DNA of 64,000 nt from Oegoconia quadripuncta (GCA_949316235.1 OX438751.1:6038413-6102412), one strand, 5' to 3'; positions 1-11,462 are shown, counted from the first letter of the stretch. Notes: generated by a model not told the origin, from the letters alone. Translations and numbers: made by a program.

Positions 1-783
1 CTGTAAATTTAGTAACATATGAATTTCTAAGTCCCTGGCGGTAACCATTGTTATTTTTTTATCAAATGAGTTATCGCCAACACAATGCACCACTCAAAAA
101 AAGAGTTATTATGCGCACGCGCCTAAAGCGGAACATGGCGTTTAACAAACATGGCGCCGCTTCCGGCCTTCACGTCACGTGGCGCCCGCGTCATTTCCGC
201 TTTGCCGTTGGCCCCTACGCTACACCTGTGAAGATTGTATCTCTCCGTCTGTAGGTAGAGAAGGGGATACCTCTGAAACATGTTTGGGTTAGACAATGGA
301 GAATCAGCTTTATTTATACTACAAAGTTTATATTATCATGTTTCTAAAACTCAGTACCTAAGTTGGACAAAAAAGAAAGTTATTTGTTTTGATAATATTA
401 ATAATAAAAATCACTACAAATGGTGGTACCTCAGCATAAGCCACAGAGCGGTCGCTCCTGCAGCGCTGATCTTCCGTGGCACCTGCGTACATGTTGGTTT
501 ATAGTATAAGCTTTTCTAATGAACGGTTAATGATCCATATTTTTAGAGATACTTATGTAATAAACAGAAAATCGATTGTTCCTACTTTATGGAAAGGTAA
601 GTAATTAAAACAATCAACGAGGGACTGACGCGATACAATAGACGCAGCTATTACGCGACGCAAGGGATCACACTACGCGACTGTCATAGACAGCACAAAG
701 CTGAACTTGAATCGCTTTGTCACAACGTCTGCTGCTGAAGTTTTAAGTATTTAGGTACCTACCTAAACGTATTGTAGGGAATA
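1..783. other. no gene; GC-rich patch in AT-rich DNA
   Basis: No coding region is convincing here. Positions about 115-235 are unusually GC- and CpG-rich for this window and contain two atggcg motifs, but there is no TATA box, splice pattern or extended reading frame to call a promoter or exon. The rest is AT-rich unique-looking sequence. Confidence 0.3.
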
Positions 784-838
784 GTGTACTACTCTACTTA
801 TAAATTATTACTCAGTCAACAGCATGAGGACCGTAACA

Positions 839-992
839 CTACAAGAAACGAGCCTACACCTTCCTCAAAGGCCGGCAACGCATCTGTGACCCTTTTGGTG
901 TTGCGGGTGCCCAAGGGCGGCGGTGATTGCTTTCCATCAGGTGACCCGCATGCTCGTTTGCCGCCCTCTCATATTAAAAAAAAAAAAAAAAA
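839..992 (+). repeat. LINE-type 3' end, repeat I, with A17 tail
   Basis: This segment recurs in inverted orientation at 19680-19800 and 44787-44945. It runs from a cctacaccttcctcaaagg block to a run of 17 A at 976-992, as expected for a retroposed 3' end on the plus strand. A peptide reading conserved between this copy and the 44.8 kb copy ([16 protein letters not shown]) follows nucleotide conservation and may be the last part of a degenerate LINE ORF. The parent element is not identified. Confidence 0.6.
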
Positions 993-1074
993 GTGCTATC
1001 GGGACTATGAACGCCGCGAGACCCGCATAGACTGGACATGTTTGTGATAATAGATATATTTATTCCTTCCTTGC

Positions 1075-1240
1075 TCAAAGATATCCCAAACTTAAGCGTT
1101 TGAGTGTTGACTTATAAAAGTTTTATACTTGAAACAATATCCACCTTTCGAAATATAAAGAAAGGCACACATGACAGGGGGTGAGCCGTTGGAACCTGCA
1201 AGTCTATAGATATTTTTTGGTCTAAAGTCCCTTAAGCCTG
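1075..1240 (-). repeat. dispersed repeat J, degraded copy
   Basis: On the minus strand it shares the gggatatcttt, acaggggg and ctatagat blocks with the plus-strand copies at 1666-1900 and 43193-43445. It is the most diverged copy. With the next copy it forms an inverted pair about 430 bp apart. Confidence 0.45.
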
Positions 1241-1665
1241 AATACTCAAACGCACCTTGAAAAGTCTCAAATACTATGCTGTTACTTTCATGCCGTCGAC
1301 ATTCAAAGAAACCTAATGATGTTATGGGCCTCCTAAAGTTGAATAGCGTTTGAGCATAGAAATACCTTTTACATTTACGACAAGACGTTGGTTCAATTGG
1401 AAATTTTTTGCAATGAAATTGCTTTAGCTTGTGTGGAAGTACAGAAAACACAAAGAAAAACAACTATGTCTCTATTTATTTGCTGTTAAACCGTATTTGA
1501 TTAATTACGACAATATTTATGGTGAATGCCCCAATAATACGGTTCAGTGCAATAATGCTCGCGTCTGCAGACCGTGACATAACAAATAACTCCCAACACA
1601 TCGCTGTAGGTGGGTAGAGGACTACGTTTAACTCTTATTTAAATAAGTGAGGCCCCCTCTGTCAC

Positions 1666-1900
1666 AGAGTGTTATCGCCTAAAAGGCAACTAAGGGACTT
1701 TCCACCAAAAAACATCTATAGTTTTAGACGTTTCAAAGGCGATAGTCTCACAAGTCACCTGTGCATTTCTGTATATTTCGTAAAGTGAAACGTGTATGTT
1801 GTTTCAATCATTAAACTTCTAATGTTTGGAACACCTAAACACTATTGTTTGGGATATCTTTGACCACCCCATTTGGGATAATGGTCGTGACGTTATGTAC
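1666..1900 (+). repeat. dispersed repeat J
   Basis: It contains the family blocks aaggcaactaagggactttc, cacctgtgcatttctgtata and gaccaccccatttgggata in the same order as the copies at 43193, 46310 and 56875. No ORF or poly-A tail is seen, so the class (SINE or LINE tail) is unresolved. Confidence 0.6.
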
Positions 1901-2824
1901 TATGTTAAAGACTTGAAATATAGGAGAACTTGACTTTGTGAACAAATTAAACTGATAAGCGCCACTTAGCTTGAACGACTACAATCCGCAGAAATAGTAC
2001 CTATGGGTTAGTTGGTATCATCCCTTTTAAAGCAGTGTTTGTTTTGCGTACACGCAACCTAATGCTGTGATTTGCATTGGATACACAAGCGAAATCCGGG
2101 GCGATATCGATGCACACTTTATTGAGATATTGAAACTACTTGTCCACTTTGTCTTAACCTATCACCCTTGTTTTTATGAGCTTTAGGGTCTTAACTCTTT
2201 CCCGGAAAGTCAAGGTAAATTTGATTTGCTGATAAATTTTTTTAAATTCGTAACCTTGACAGGTTTTATGAGGAATGCATGCAGCCTTGTGTATTTATTT
2301 GTATTTTGGGATTAACAGTACCATATAATTCAGGACATAGACCATTTCTGTCCCAAAATTCATCCAAATAGTACTCTAAGTAATACTCAAACACACAAAC
2401 ATAAATACTTTTTCATTTAAAACATTAGTGGGAAGTGGGGTAAAACATTCAGTATTTATTACTTAAAAAATATTGTTATCAAGATAGCACTTTCTGTTTA
2501 CGAATGTGTAATTAAATTAATTGATGACAAGGGTCCCGTAATTATAGCACCTAATTAAACTTACCTGGAGTAATTAATTCGATGTGACTTCACCCTCGAT
2601 TTCTGTTTTATTTTTCTACAATACTTTAATTTAATGTAGGCTAATAGAATTATGGCATGTTTGAAAAATAATTCGGTAATTTGAAAAATGGGCCTAAATC
2701 ACACTCGAAAATAAAGAAACGCCTTTTTTTGAAAATCTGCTATGCCATCATAATATAGATAATATAATTAAATAGTTAGTAGTAAAATTATAACTTCTAT
2801 TGGAAACTAGATGATTGATGTAGA
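1901..2824. other. no recognisable feature
   Basis: AT-rich sequence with stops in all frames. No terminal repeats, tRNA boxes or coding signal were seen. Confidence 0.4.
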
Positions 2825-3148
2825 GCCTTGATGGCTCAGCGGTTAATACGCGGTCTCCCAATTTGGGAAGTCCGGGTTCGATTCCCAGGCAGGCCATGTA
2901 CCAAAGAGTTTTTAAATTTAATTTAATTACTTATAATTTATCCGACTGCTCTTAAACGGTGAAGGAAAACATCGTGAGGAAACCTACATGTCTGAGAAAT
3001 AAAAATTCAAGGGCATGTGAAGTCCCCAAACCGCATTGAGCCAGCGTGGTGGACTATGGCGCATACTCCCTCATTGTACGAGGGAAGGCCTATATCCCTG
3101 CCGTGGGAATTTGTAGTAAGTGTCAAAAATATTTATTATTATTATTAA
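2825..3148 (+). mobile_element. SINE-C, tRNA-derived SINE
   Basis: The first 72 bases (2825-2896) form a tRNA-like head. It has an A box tggctcagcgg at 2832-2842 and a B box ggttcgattcc at 2875-2885, matching the RNA polymerase III consensus. The body carries ggtgaaggaaaacatcgtga and gaaggcctatatccctgcc. The element ends in an (att)n tail at about 3130-3148. A minus-strand body copy lies at 50300-50560. A functional tRNA gene is unlikely because the tRNA-unrelated body is shared between copies. Confidence 0.8.
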
Positions 3149-3351
3149 TATCTAAGTAGACTCTACAAAATTACGAGTGACAATCGACCAACTCTCATGT
3201 AGGTATATCATGTAGGTTCATAGAAACTCCATGGAAATTGAAATATAACAACTGCAAAAATTATTCTGTTTTATACGTATCTATATTCAGACTGCGGAAC
3301 CCTACTGCTTTCCTTCCGTCGGATCAAAAATAGTGATTTGTTACTAGGGAG

Positions 3352-3475
3352 TCGACCGAAGACCTGATGAAGGTCGCGGGAATTCGCTGGATGCAGGCCT
3401 CGTCCAACCGGTCACTCTGAAAATTTATGGGGGAGGCCTATGTTAAGTAGTGGATGTCCTGTGATTGAATTGATG
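3352..3475 (+). repeat. RTE-type LINE 3' tail fragment
   Basis: The blocks gacctgatgaaggtcgcggg, ctggatgcaggc and ggaggcctatgt..gtggatgtcctgtg match the 15895-16115 copy. This is the common lepidopteran tail motif (aggcctatgtccagcagtggacgtc type) that follows RTE-clade ORFs. Assignment to RTE is from general knowledge of this tail. Confidence 0.55.
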
Positions 3476-4205
3476 TGTAAGGAAAAAATGACCACAAAGT
3501 TTAATATTTCGTGACCGAATCCCTGTATCCAAAAAGTATTTAAAACAGCCCCGAAATTAGTTTTTCCTTCAGGCTTATAAAGTGTCCGTATAGACAGACG
3601 ACGGACCCTAAAAGAGAGTGTAAATAATTTATAACTGCCTATTCACACGTAAATAGCTAATTAGTATGTTACAGTGTCACCTCAATATCAATTTTATAAT
3701 TATAGCTAAATCATCTTCACTTGAAATTCCCACCACAACTGAAATCCCAGTGATATTTCTCCATTAAAGGATTAAAGAGCTCTTCGTAGCCATTCATCAA
3801 ACTGATTTATTTCTTCGCTGTAAATCCCTTTAGCCTCGACCATACTTCGTCGCTACAAGTATGTTTAGCTATTAATTTATTCATGCACTAATTGGCCCCG
3901 TGGGTTTGCTGCATCCGCACTTCTAGTACTAAATGTGAAAGTAACTCTGTCTTGTCTGTTTGTTACCTTACCATCTGCTACCGCCGCACTCATGGCTTCT
4001 AGGTGCAGTCTGTGATAAATAAGAATGTCAGGAGGTCGAGCTTCACTTGACCTCGTTAGCCATGGCCGTAGTGCCGCTTTGAACTTCATATGCTACACTC
4101 TCATTTTCAGTGGGGAGAAGTGGCAACATTCTTGTCCTACTCACACCCCCTATTAGTTCCTTTAGTCTCAAGAAGTAGCAAAAGTGTCATGTAAGGACCG
4201 TCTAC
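3476..4205. other. no recognisable feature
   Basis: No gene or repeat is supported. A 70-codon minus-strand frame at 3877-4089 lacks any family resemblance. Confidence 0.35.
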
Positions 4206-4539
4206 TTTTTTTTTTATGCACAACGGGTTGGTACTTGGCCTCAATCATACCTGATGTTAAGTGAAGATGAAGGCGAAGGTGGAAACGTACTGACCCGAAA
4301 ACCCCAACACCTTTGGGGGACTGGCTATCTTATCTCTGACAACCGGAACACAAGAATGCTATTAACATTGCTGCTTGGCGGCAGATTTAGATAAGATGGT
4401 GATAGCTAGCCAGACGGACATTTAAAATGCCCTAGCACCAACCAAACCGAGTACTTAAACATATACCCCGCTGGGGATCGAACTCGCGACCTACGAATCG
4501 TAAAACCAACGTTGTTTACATTGAGCCACGGAGGCGGTT
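4206..4539 (-). mobile_element. SINE-A, full-length copy
   Basis: Read on the minus strand, the element starts with the tRNA-like head (ccgcctccgtggctcaatgt), has a B box ggtcgcgagttcgatccc, a body with ttggttggt, gtcagagataagatagccag and cttcacttaacatcaggt, and an A-tail seen here as T10 at 4206-4215. The order matches the other copies in this window. Confidence 0.85.
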
Positions 4540-4579
4540 AAACTCTACGTTCTACTACGGCGGTTAAACTCTACGGTCT

Positions 4580-4660
4580 ACGTTCAGTAGACGCCGTGTC
4601 GAGTACCACAGTTGATCCTAGTTAATAGAAGTTACATGGAAGGTGTGAGGAAGCAAGATA
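4580..4660 (-). repeat. repeat G fragment
   Basis: A diverged minus-strand match to 6940-7060 (minus) and 53440-53575 (plus), sharing the aggatcaac and cctactgaa blocks. Confidence 0.4.
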
Positions 4661-4757
4661 GGTCCGTAATTGAACATCGAAATACAAACGTACGAAGAAC
4701 TATAGTTAAAAGAAAAGAGATAAACAGTCTCTATGATTTAACCTTTCTGTAGACTTA

Positions 4758-6049
4758 ACACGTGGTTCAATAAGTCCCGAGACTAAGTACTAAAACAAGG
4801 TTTTTTTTATAAAATTATTTTTTATTCATCAACGTAGTCTCCTCCAAGAGCGATACAGTCCCTCCAACGCTTTTCTAACTTTTCTATCCCATGCGTGTAG
4901 AACGATTTGTTTTTGGCTTCAAAATAAGCCTCCGTTGCTGCGATAACTTCACTATTTGAGTCAAATTTCTTACCCTGGAGCATTTTTTGAGATCTTCAAA
5001 CAGCCAGTAATCGCTGGGGGCCAAGTCTGGCGAATAAGGGGGATGAGGAAGCAATTCAAAGCCTAATTCATTAATTTTGGCCATCGTTCTCACAGACTTG
5101 TGACAAGGGGCGTTGTCCTGGTGAAACACCACTTTCTTTTTATTCATTTGAGGCCGTTTATCCGCAATTTCGTACTTCAATCGCTCCAATAAGCACATGT
5201 AATAGTCACTATTTATATTTTGCCCCTTTTCAAGGTAGTCGATGAAAAGTATTCCATGCGCATCCCAAAATATAGATGCCATAACCTTACCGGCCGATTT
5301 CTGAGTCTTTGGCCGCTTCGAGCGGCTTTCACCAGCCGCTCTCCACTCCGCTGACTGCCGATTGGATTCCGGAGTAAAATGGTGTATCCATGTTTCATCC
5401 ATTGTCACATACCGACGTAAAAAATCCTTTTTATTACGATTCATCAGCGCCAAACATCGCTCTGAATCATTGATACGTTGTTCCTTTTGATCAGTTGTAA
5501 GCAAACGCGGCACCCACTTGGAAAAAAGCTTTTTCATGGCCAAATTTTTATGTAAAATAGTGAAAACACTACCAGCTGAAATCTTCACTATCTCGGCTAT
5601 CTCGCGCACTTTTATCTTCCGATCTTCCAATACGATTTTGAGGACTTGGTTAATATTTTGTTGAGTCACTACTTCATTTGGACGACCTGAGCGTTCCCCA
5701 TCATTTGTGTCTATGCGACCGCGTTTGGAGTCGGCATACCACCGACAAATGGTTGCTTTAGAGGGAGCTGATCCCGCATAACATTTTATAAGTCATTGCT
5801 GTGCTTCAACGGTATTTTTTCCCATTAAAAAACAATGTTTTATCAACACGCGAAACTCGTTTTTTTTCATTGTATCGAAACTACAAGCGAAGCGTCACTT
5901 AAATGTCTGCAAAATCAAAATTTTATCGTTCCATTTTTATTAATTTGACACAAATCTTTTATTGAAGGCCAGTACTTTTTAAAAATAAAAAGAGTTTTTA
6001 ATATATGCGCCATTTCCAAATTAGTCTCGGGACTTATTGAACGATCTAG
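4758..6049 (-). mobile_element. mariner transposon, nearly complete
   Basis: The element is 1,292 bp. A perfect 21-bp inverted repeat (core ttcaataagtcccgagac) lies at 4766-4786 and 6021-6041. The TA dinucleotides at 4756-4757 and 6050-6051 sit exactly eight bases outside the perfect arms on both sides, so the likely terminal repeats are 29 bp with a diverged outer 8 bp. TA target duplication, length of about 1.3 kb and a DD34D transposase are diagnostic of mariner. The single transposase gene lies on the minus strand and carries two lesions. Rosa-like is possible for the subfamily but not established. Confidence 0.92.
4822..5870 (-). pseudogene. mariner transposase, one stop and one frameshift
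   Basis: This would encode a cut-and-paste DNA transposase acting in the nucleus. The natural start is the ATG at 5868-5870 (MKKNEFRVLIKH). The frame meets a TGA at 5793-5795 (codon 26, where a tryptophan codon is likely). It stays open from there through the helix-turn-helix region to DLKK, then loses one base in the A run at 4983-4988 (plus-strand T6). The shifted frame continues to a TAA at 4822-4824, so the unbroken gene would be about 349 residues, the usual mariner size. Numbered from a GTG at 5669, visible motifs are WVPRLLT (52-58), TMDETW with D91, HQDNAPCH with D185, and SPDLAPSDYWLF with D220. The 34 residues between D185 and D220 make this DD34D. All three catalytic aspartates remain. 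As it stands it cannot make a full enzyme. Confidence 0.93.
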
Positions 6050-6145
6050 TAAATGTCGAAAGGAATCGTGGCCTTAAAGCTTTAGTTATTCAATGCAAAT
6101 ACTTAAGTACCCACCTATTATATTGGTTGATGTTTGCGATATTAA

Positions 6146-6459
6146 GGCTCGTATTAATAAACCAATCTCAATACAAGTCTTGAGGCTGTATCACCCGAGA
6201 TGCGTCTTAAGAAGTTGACGCTATCTCAAGCTCCGTGCTAATTTATAAACCAATCTTGAGGTTTACTCAGCTGAGATCACTTCTGAAGTATTACGCCTCA
6301 ACGGCGAATGAATGATAGTCTTGCGCACTTCTCAAGTGAGTACTGCTTGAATGTGCACGTGCTTGTCAGGTCTCAAATTAGATTTATTAATCAACACGTT
6401 TACTTGAGACCAGTCACAAGACCGTTCTCAATCTTGAGAATGATTTATTAATACGGGCC
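6146..6459. mobile_element. PIF/Harbinger-type MITE
   Basis: The 314-bp element has terminal repeats ggctcgtattaataaa (left) and, reverse-complemented on the right, ggcccgtattaataaa. It is flanked by TAA at 6143-6145 and 6460-6462. A TWA target duplication is characteristic of PIF/Harbinger. The interior has several further short inverted pairs (tctcaa/ttgaga) and no ORF. A relative with TTA duplications lies at 55134-55546. Confidence 0.75.
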
Positions 6460-6709
6460 TAAGGTTTCTTTTCAAATACCACGTAAATCCAAAATGTACT
6501 CACAGGGTGAACTCGAAAAACCTAAAAGCTAATCGTAATAATACTTATATAGCTTTGATTCTTTGAATAATTTTGAATAATTGGTAAAATTATTTTATTT
6601 ATTTATCAAATTCGACATTCGCAAACACGACATCAAAACGGAACAAAAAAAGAAAATTCGGGAAACTATTTCATCGTATATACGAGTATACCGTTTATAT
6701 GAATGTATA

Positions 6710-7209
6710 TATCGGATGAGTTTTTCTACCAAGAGGAAAAAAATAGGGCATATTAGGTACCATAAATTGAGTTATTTTCATTTTTTTTGAGCCTCACTCA
6801 GTCCCCTTTACCCATTTAATTTTAACCTCATACGAGGGTTTTCTCCTTTTCTCTGGCTACACTCCCATTTGTAAAGGGGAAGGAGGAAATAATTTTATTT
6901 TTCCTTCCTTAAACCCCTTTTTCTTCTTCTTAAATAAATTTGGGGCCCAAGGTAGCGTAAAGTCTTTTCTCGGGACACGCTTACTTTCAGTAGGCGACGT
7001 TCAGTTGTACCGCTGTTGATCCTGGTTACAGGAGTTGCAGTGGGAGGGTGTGGAGGCGGGTCATTAAGTGGAATAGGCTACAAATGTGACCGTCAAATGA
7101 CACAACGAATTATTATTATGGTTTTGCAAAAAAAAACTATCTATACCTTCTAATTCACTTATCTAGTATTGCCCTATTTTTTTCCTCACGCTATAAAACT
7201 AATCCGGTT
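6710..7209. mobile_element. MITE with cggatgagttttt arms
   Basis: Inverted arms at about 6710-6757 and 7163-7209 share cggatgagttttt and gaggaaaaaaatagggcat. The same arms make the compact 163-bp element at 47003-47165, which has TA flanks. This longer copy encloses unrelated DNA including repeat G, so it may be a MITE with an internal insertion or a longer family member. Confidence 0.6.
6940..7060 (-). repeat. repeat G
   Basis: The minus strand matches 53445-53575 closely: shared blocks include ctgcaactcctgta, ccaggatcaacagcggtac and gtcgcctactga. It sits inside the long MITE above. Confidence 0.6.
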
Positions 7210-7264
7210 TTTATGTATTTAGTTAGGGATATTATTAGTTTAAATATATTTAGCTACGTTAATT

Positions 7265-7505
7265 ATCATTCATTTTTGTGATACACATGTACATTCTATT
7301 CTTACCACTTTTCTGGAACTGTAGTTTCTTTTCTATTGTGCAATAAAGTGTATTTGTACACTATGTATGTCTACCTTTTAAATTTGTTTCGCTATCGCAG
7401 GTTTACTGGGAAATATCTTTTATGGAGATAACTTCTCCCGTTGTACATTCCTATTTATTTTTAATGTGTATTTTGTTGTGTGTATACAATAAAGTGTTAA
7501 ATAAA
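7265..7505 (+). repeat. two LINE 3' ends with AATAAAG signals
   Basis: 7285-7352 carries ttcttaccacttttctgga and ttgtgcaataaagtgta, nearly identical to 35948-36030. 7425-7505 carries ggagataacttctcccgttgtac and atacaataaagtgttaaata, like 31485-31612. Both look like CR1/jockey-type LINE 3' untranslated ends with a polyadenylation signal, plus orientation, severely 5'-truncated. Confidence 0.6.
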
Positions 7506-8063
7506 CTCGTTTTTCAGAACAGACACGTATATCCTCGTGTGTAACATGGAGTAAATTATGTAATCTTGTGGAGAGTCATCAATCACTTACAGCTGGTAGG
7601 ATAAGGAGCGAGCTCAAGCTCGGTAAAACAAATATACATTATGCATGTGCTTTTGATTTTTGTTTTTTATAGGTACCTACTTAAATTTGTATTATAGAAA
7701 TAAGCGTGATACAGGCTGAGATTGATACTGATTAAAAAAAATATATAACTGAGTCAATAAACCCTGGTGGATAACTTAAGAAAAAATAATAATAATATTT
7801 ATTTCGAAACAGCTTATTTATAAGTTACACTAGTATTTGGGTACTCCTAGTAGGCAAATAGAAAGATTTGCCTGTGTCAGGAGGGTCCACTCATTCATAA
7901 AACAAAATTACTTAAGCTGGTGTACACCGGTTCCGAAACAGCAGGTTACAACTACAACTACAGCAACTATGTTACAAGAACTATATGTCCAATGTACCAA
8001 TTTTTTTGTTAATAAAAGTGAAAGACAGATTGCGTGTTGTGTGGGTTGCATGTCTTTGTGTGT

Positions 8064-8084
8064 GGGGGGTGGGGGGGGGGGGGG
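8064..8084 (+). repeat. G-run, potential quadruplex
   Basis: Six G, one T, then fourteen G. The run is long enough to fold into an intramolecular G-quadruplex on the plus strand. The neighbouring tgtgtg suggests a slipped simple repeat. Confidence 0.7.
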
Positions 8085-8145
8085 CTGTTTTACCTTCATA
8101 TAAATTCCACCTGCAATTACAATTTAATAAATTAATTAATATATA

Positions 8146-8335
8146 TTTTTTTTATGGTTAACTGGATACGCATTTGACCACAATCTCACCTGATGGGAAG
8201 TGATGATGTGGCCGAAGATGAAGCACGCGATCTCAGTAGATGCCTATTCACCCTGCTCTTGAAGATCCCAAGGTTGTAGGATTCAGGAAAAACTGACGCC
8301 GGAAGGGAGTTCCATGCCTTGGCTTACCACTTAGT
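8146..8335 (-). mobile_element. LINE-H 3' end
   Basis: The minus strand encodes the conserved C-terminal stretch LGIFKSRVNRHLL, a stop after SLPIR, and then a short 3' end running into an A-tail (T8 on the plus strand). The same ending is at 12617-12706 and, interrupted, at 37325-37720. The truncation is 5', as is usual for non-LTR retrotransposons. Confidence 0.7.
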
Positions 8336-8419
8336 GCGATTATATACAATTCCGTATATTATATAATTATATAATTATTCTAGTACAAAGACAACTGACT
8401 TAAGGAGTTTCAGTGGCAA

Positions 8420-8880
8420 TCTTATGGCGTCATCTTCAGACCCTCATTATGATGTATAATGGGAAGTGCTCATGGCAGCAAAACATACTAGCCTAAATTC
8501 GACTATCTTACCATTTGCCATCAGGGAGCTGCAGTCCCTACATCCCGGCTTCATCATCGGATAAGCTCGATGTTACCATAATATTGCATTGTCACCAAAT
8601 TTCCATAAATATGCTAAATTTCAGCTCAATCGGATACCAGCAAGTATTTGAAATACGAACATTCAAGCTAAATAAAAGCTTGTAAAAACCAAAAAACCTG
8701 ATAGCATATTTTGAATTTTTTGGGCGCCATGATAATTTTTTTATAATGAAATGTAATGTATCCTATGACACTGAGGACCGCGACGCCTCAAAATCATTGA
8801 AGCTGTTTAGGCGAATGTAACATACATTCCCGAAACACACTACCCTCCGTCCTGGAGAATCGGGTAAAAATAACCTTGTA
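8420..8880 (+). repeat. repeat L, longest copy
   Basis: It contains gctaaatttcagctcaatcg, aaaaaacctgatagcatat and the terminal taccctccgtcctggagaat..gggtaaaaa block. Shorter copies lie at 10760, 14045, 41400 and 59925. This pattern is common in lepidopteran DNA. No ORF remains. Confidence 0.6.
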
Positions 8881-10759
8881 ATTTCAAAATATTTAAATAC
8901 CGAGAACCTAACTATCAATCCAACAGACATTCATTATCAGTAATGAAGTAAATATTATGTTATTTCTATTGTAATGAAGTTAGATTAATCGCTCTAAAGT
9001 GAATTTACGAAATAAACTTAGCCAAACTCAATTACAAAATATCACCTTCTAAACGTAAGTAAATTGTGTACAAAAATATCCAAAGAGGAACACTCAGCCA
9101 CATTTCATTGTATAAGCGACATATTCTGACTACGTTTGCTTGATACTTTATTCAGTTAGTTACAGTGACAGTTATGACAGTCATCCGCACAATTCGCTCA
9201 AATTATTGTAAAAATTAAAGGAAAGCTTCCTCTCCATTCTTCTCTTGCCTTGGTCTCAGTTAGATGAGATAATGTTACTGCAAGAAAATTATGCTGAGCC
9301 AATTTAAGTTCAAATAAATCTTATTTTATTACATGCGAAAAATAATATTTCAATACTAATCTCACAAAACTTCTTATTAAATGAAATAAAAATGTATTGA
9401 ACAAGTACTCAAAATATTTCATTATCAATAGAAGAAAGCTGAACGAGCTATTTGTATTTTTAATTGATGAAGCGGCATGTTTTACAATCACAAAGGGACT
9501 TGGCATCCAGATTCATCTGTAAAAGGTACGAAACATTGGTTCTAGTTAATATCGAATAAACTAGAATTCCATAAACTTACTCTTCTCAGTGTCATCTTCA
9601 GCTGTTCGAGATTTTCAACTGAATTTTAAAAACAAAAGATCCCAAAATAAACCTCACTTTGTATTCAAAGTGAGCTCTTGTGTCTTGCCAAATGCATGTC
9701 AAGTACCGCGACGTGAATGCAGTTTAATTCTGGCATTATTATTTATTTTATTTTTTTATTATTAGTAAAATAACTATATACTGGGCACAGTCAATTACGC
9801 CAAAGGTTCGATCCGATGTTGTACAATGTATATTATACAATACTTTCCAAGCTGTTCGAAATTGCTTTTAGCCTCCTTCAGCTCGTTATAGCATTCTTGA
9901 GTACTCATTTCGGAGTAGTTATCGTAACGGAACCTTATTACAGGTTTTTAGTAACTGCTAGCTTGTGCCATGTTTTTAGGGTTCCATAGGTAAATAAGAA
10001 AAAAGGAACCCTTGTAGTTTCGCCATCGATCTGTAACTTCTCGTAATTGAATTTATCATCATACGCTGAGAGTCACATTATTCAATAGTTAGCATATAAC
10101 TCTATAACTCTCTCGCGCTATCTGCGTATCCGTCATAATTTCAGTGGGTCTCTAGTACCTACTTCAACCCCAACGCCCTTGACATAGTCCCATGACACAT
10201 CCACTCAGCAGCTGCCAGCTATCTACTTCAAATCGTAGTCGTCACGAACTCCATTCGAGACTTACCCCAAGGACCATGGATTTCACGAGCTTTAGGACCT
10301 ATTCATTGGAACTTCAATAACATACTGATGATCAGAGCTACTACTATTGAGTACTTATTTAGTTTAGCATTTTATCACGCCTAATAGCCCCTTTCCATAG
10401 CCCGCTGGGCGACTTCAAGCGCCGACAACGATCCTATGTATATGCGCCAGTTCGTACAAAGACGCTTGCCGATCTGTGATATACAGATATAGTTATGAGC
10501 AATGAAAGTTAATAACATATCTCGACATTTATATCATGTGGGTTATGCAAATTGCAGTTCGCCGAGTCCGAGTAATCCGGAGTTCCGGACGTATAACCCG
10601 GACGTTGGACCGGCGCCAACCGGATAGGTCCTCGAACATTCTAGTGGGGCGGTCTATTATGCCTAGTAACACCCACACAACATTGGTTTCACTTTAATGT
10701 ATGTTATAAATCAGAAGGTCCTCTTATCTTGTGCTTTCCTGGGGTCCGAAATAGGAGCA
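8881..10759. other. no gene; repeat M scrap only
   Basis: Mostly AT-rich unique-looking sequence. At 9975-10045, tagggttccataggt and tttcgccatcgatctgt resemble repeat M at 27945-28100. No coding signal is seen. Confidence 0.4.
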
Positions 10760-10926
10760 GATTTGCAGGCACCATGTTGGATTTTTTACCATAAAATGCA
10801 TCCTAAGATCAAGACGAATCGAACTTCAAAATCTTTTGAGCCGATTAGACTACAGGAGGTAACATTAGAAATCTAAATACATACAATCGAAAAACATTAC
10901 TCTCCTTTTGGAGTAGTCGGTTAAAA
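10760..10926 (+). repeat. repeat L, 3' part
   Basis: It carries caccatgttggattttttac, agccgattagactacagga and cgaaaaacattactctcc..ggtcggttaaaaa-type blocks shared with 14045-14258. Confidence 0.6.
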
Positions 10927-11231
10927 ATGATTCCAATTGGCTACAATAGTTGCAGGAAGCGCGAGTTCTGTGTTCAGTAAAGTTTAAAAGTAGATTATTA
11001 ATAGCTGTGGTACCAGAGAGATTTCAGGCGCAATAAAATAAGTCATTAGTAAAATTGTTGCCACATTTTTAATAAGAAAGGAAGAAAAAAAGAAATTTAA
11101 TTAAGACATTACCCACTCAATGTTAAAGTAACCGTTGTCAGTAACATAATAAGAATCTTTAATTGGCATAAGTTTGGTATTAGTTTTCTGAATAAGAATT
11201 TGTGATAATGCTGTTGATTCTATGTAAATAA

Positions 11232-11462
11232 AATAAAATACAAAAAAAATAAAATAAAAAAAAATATTTTAACCCATCTCATGACACAAACAATCGGTTG
11301 TATATTACACATTCGCGACATATACAAAAACTAAACATTCTTTTTGCTATCTAATTGTCGGTGTCGCCAGGTGAAGTCAATAAGGTCTCCAACTCAGCAT
11401 GGTGTTGTAGCCGTTCACTATAACGCTGGTTTTCAGTGGTGACTCCCAGTCCATACAGTGGT
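11232..11462 (-). mobile_element. LINE 3' end, inverted match to 16735-16951
   Basis: The blocks aacccatctcatgacacaaa, ctaattgtcggtgtcgcc and ggtctccaactcagcatgg match the reverse complement of 16735-16951. The A-rich aaataaaata stretch on its left is explained if the element is read on the other strand with a simple-repeat tail. No ORF remains. Confidence 0.6.

Noticed and set aside
1092..1463. 123-codon minus-strand ORF
   Set aside because: It overlaps repeat J and has no recognisable family or splice context; composition looks random.
2825..2896. Possible tRNA gene (good A and B boxes)
   Set aside because: It is followed by a tRNA-unrelated body shared with 50300-50560 and ends in a simple tail, so it is a SINE head.
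7837..8103. 88-codon plus-strand ORF with CVGCMSLCVGGGGGGG
   Set aside because: The C-terminal part is the translated G-run and there is no domain or codon signal.
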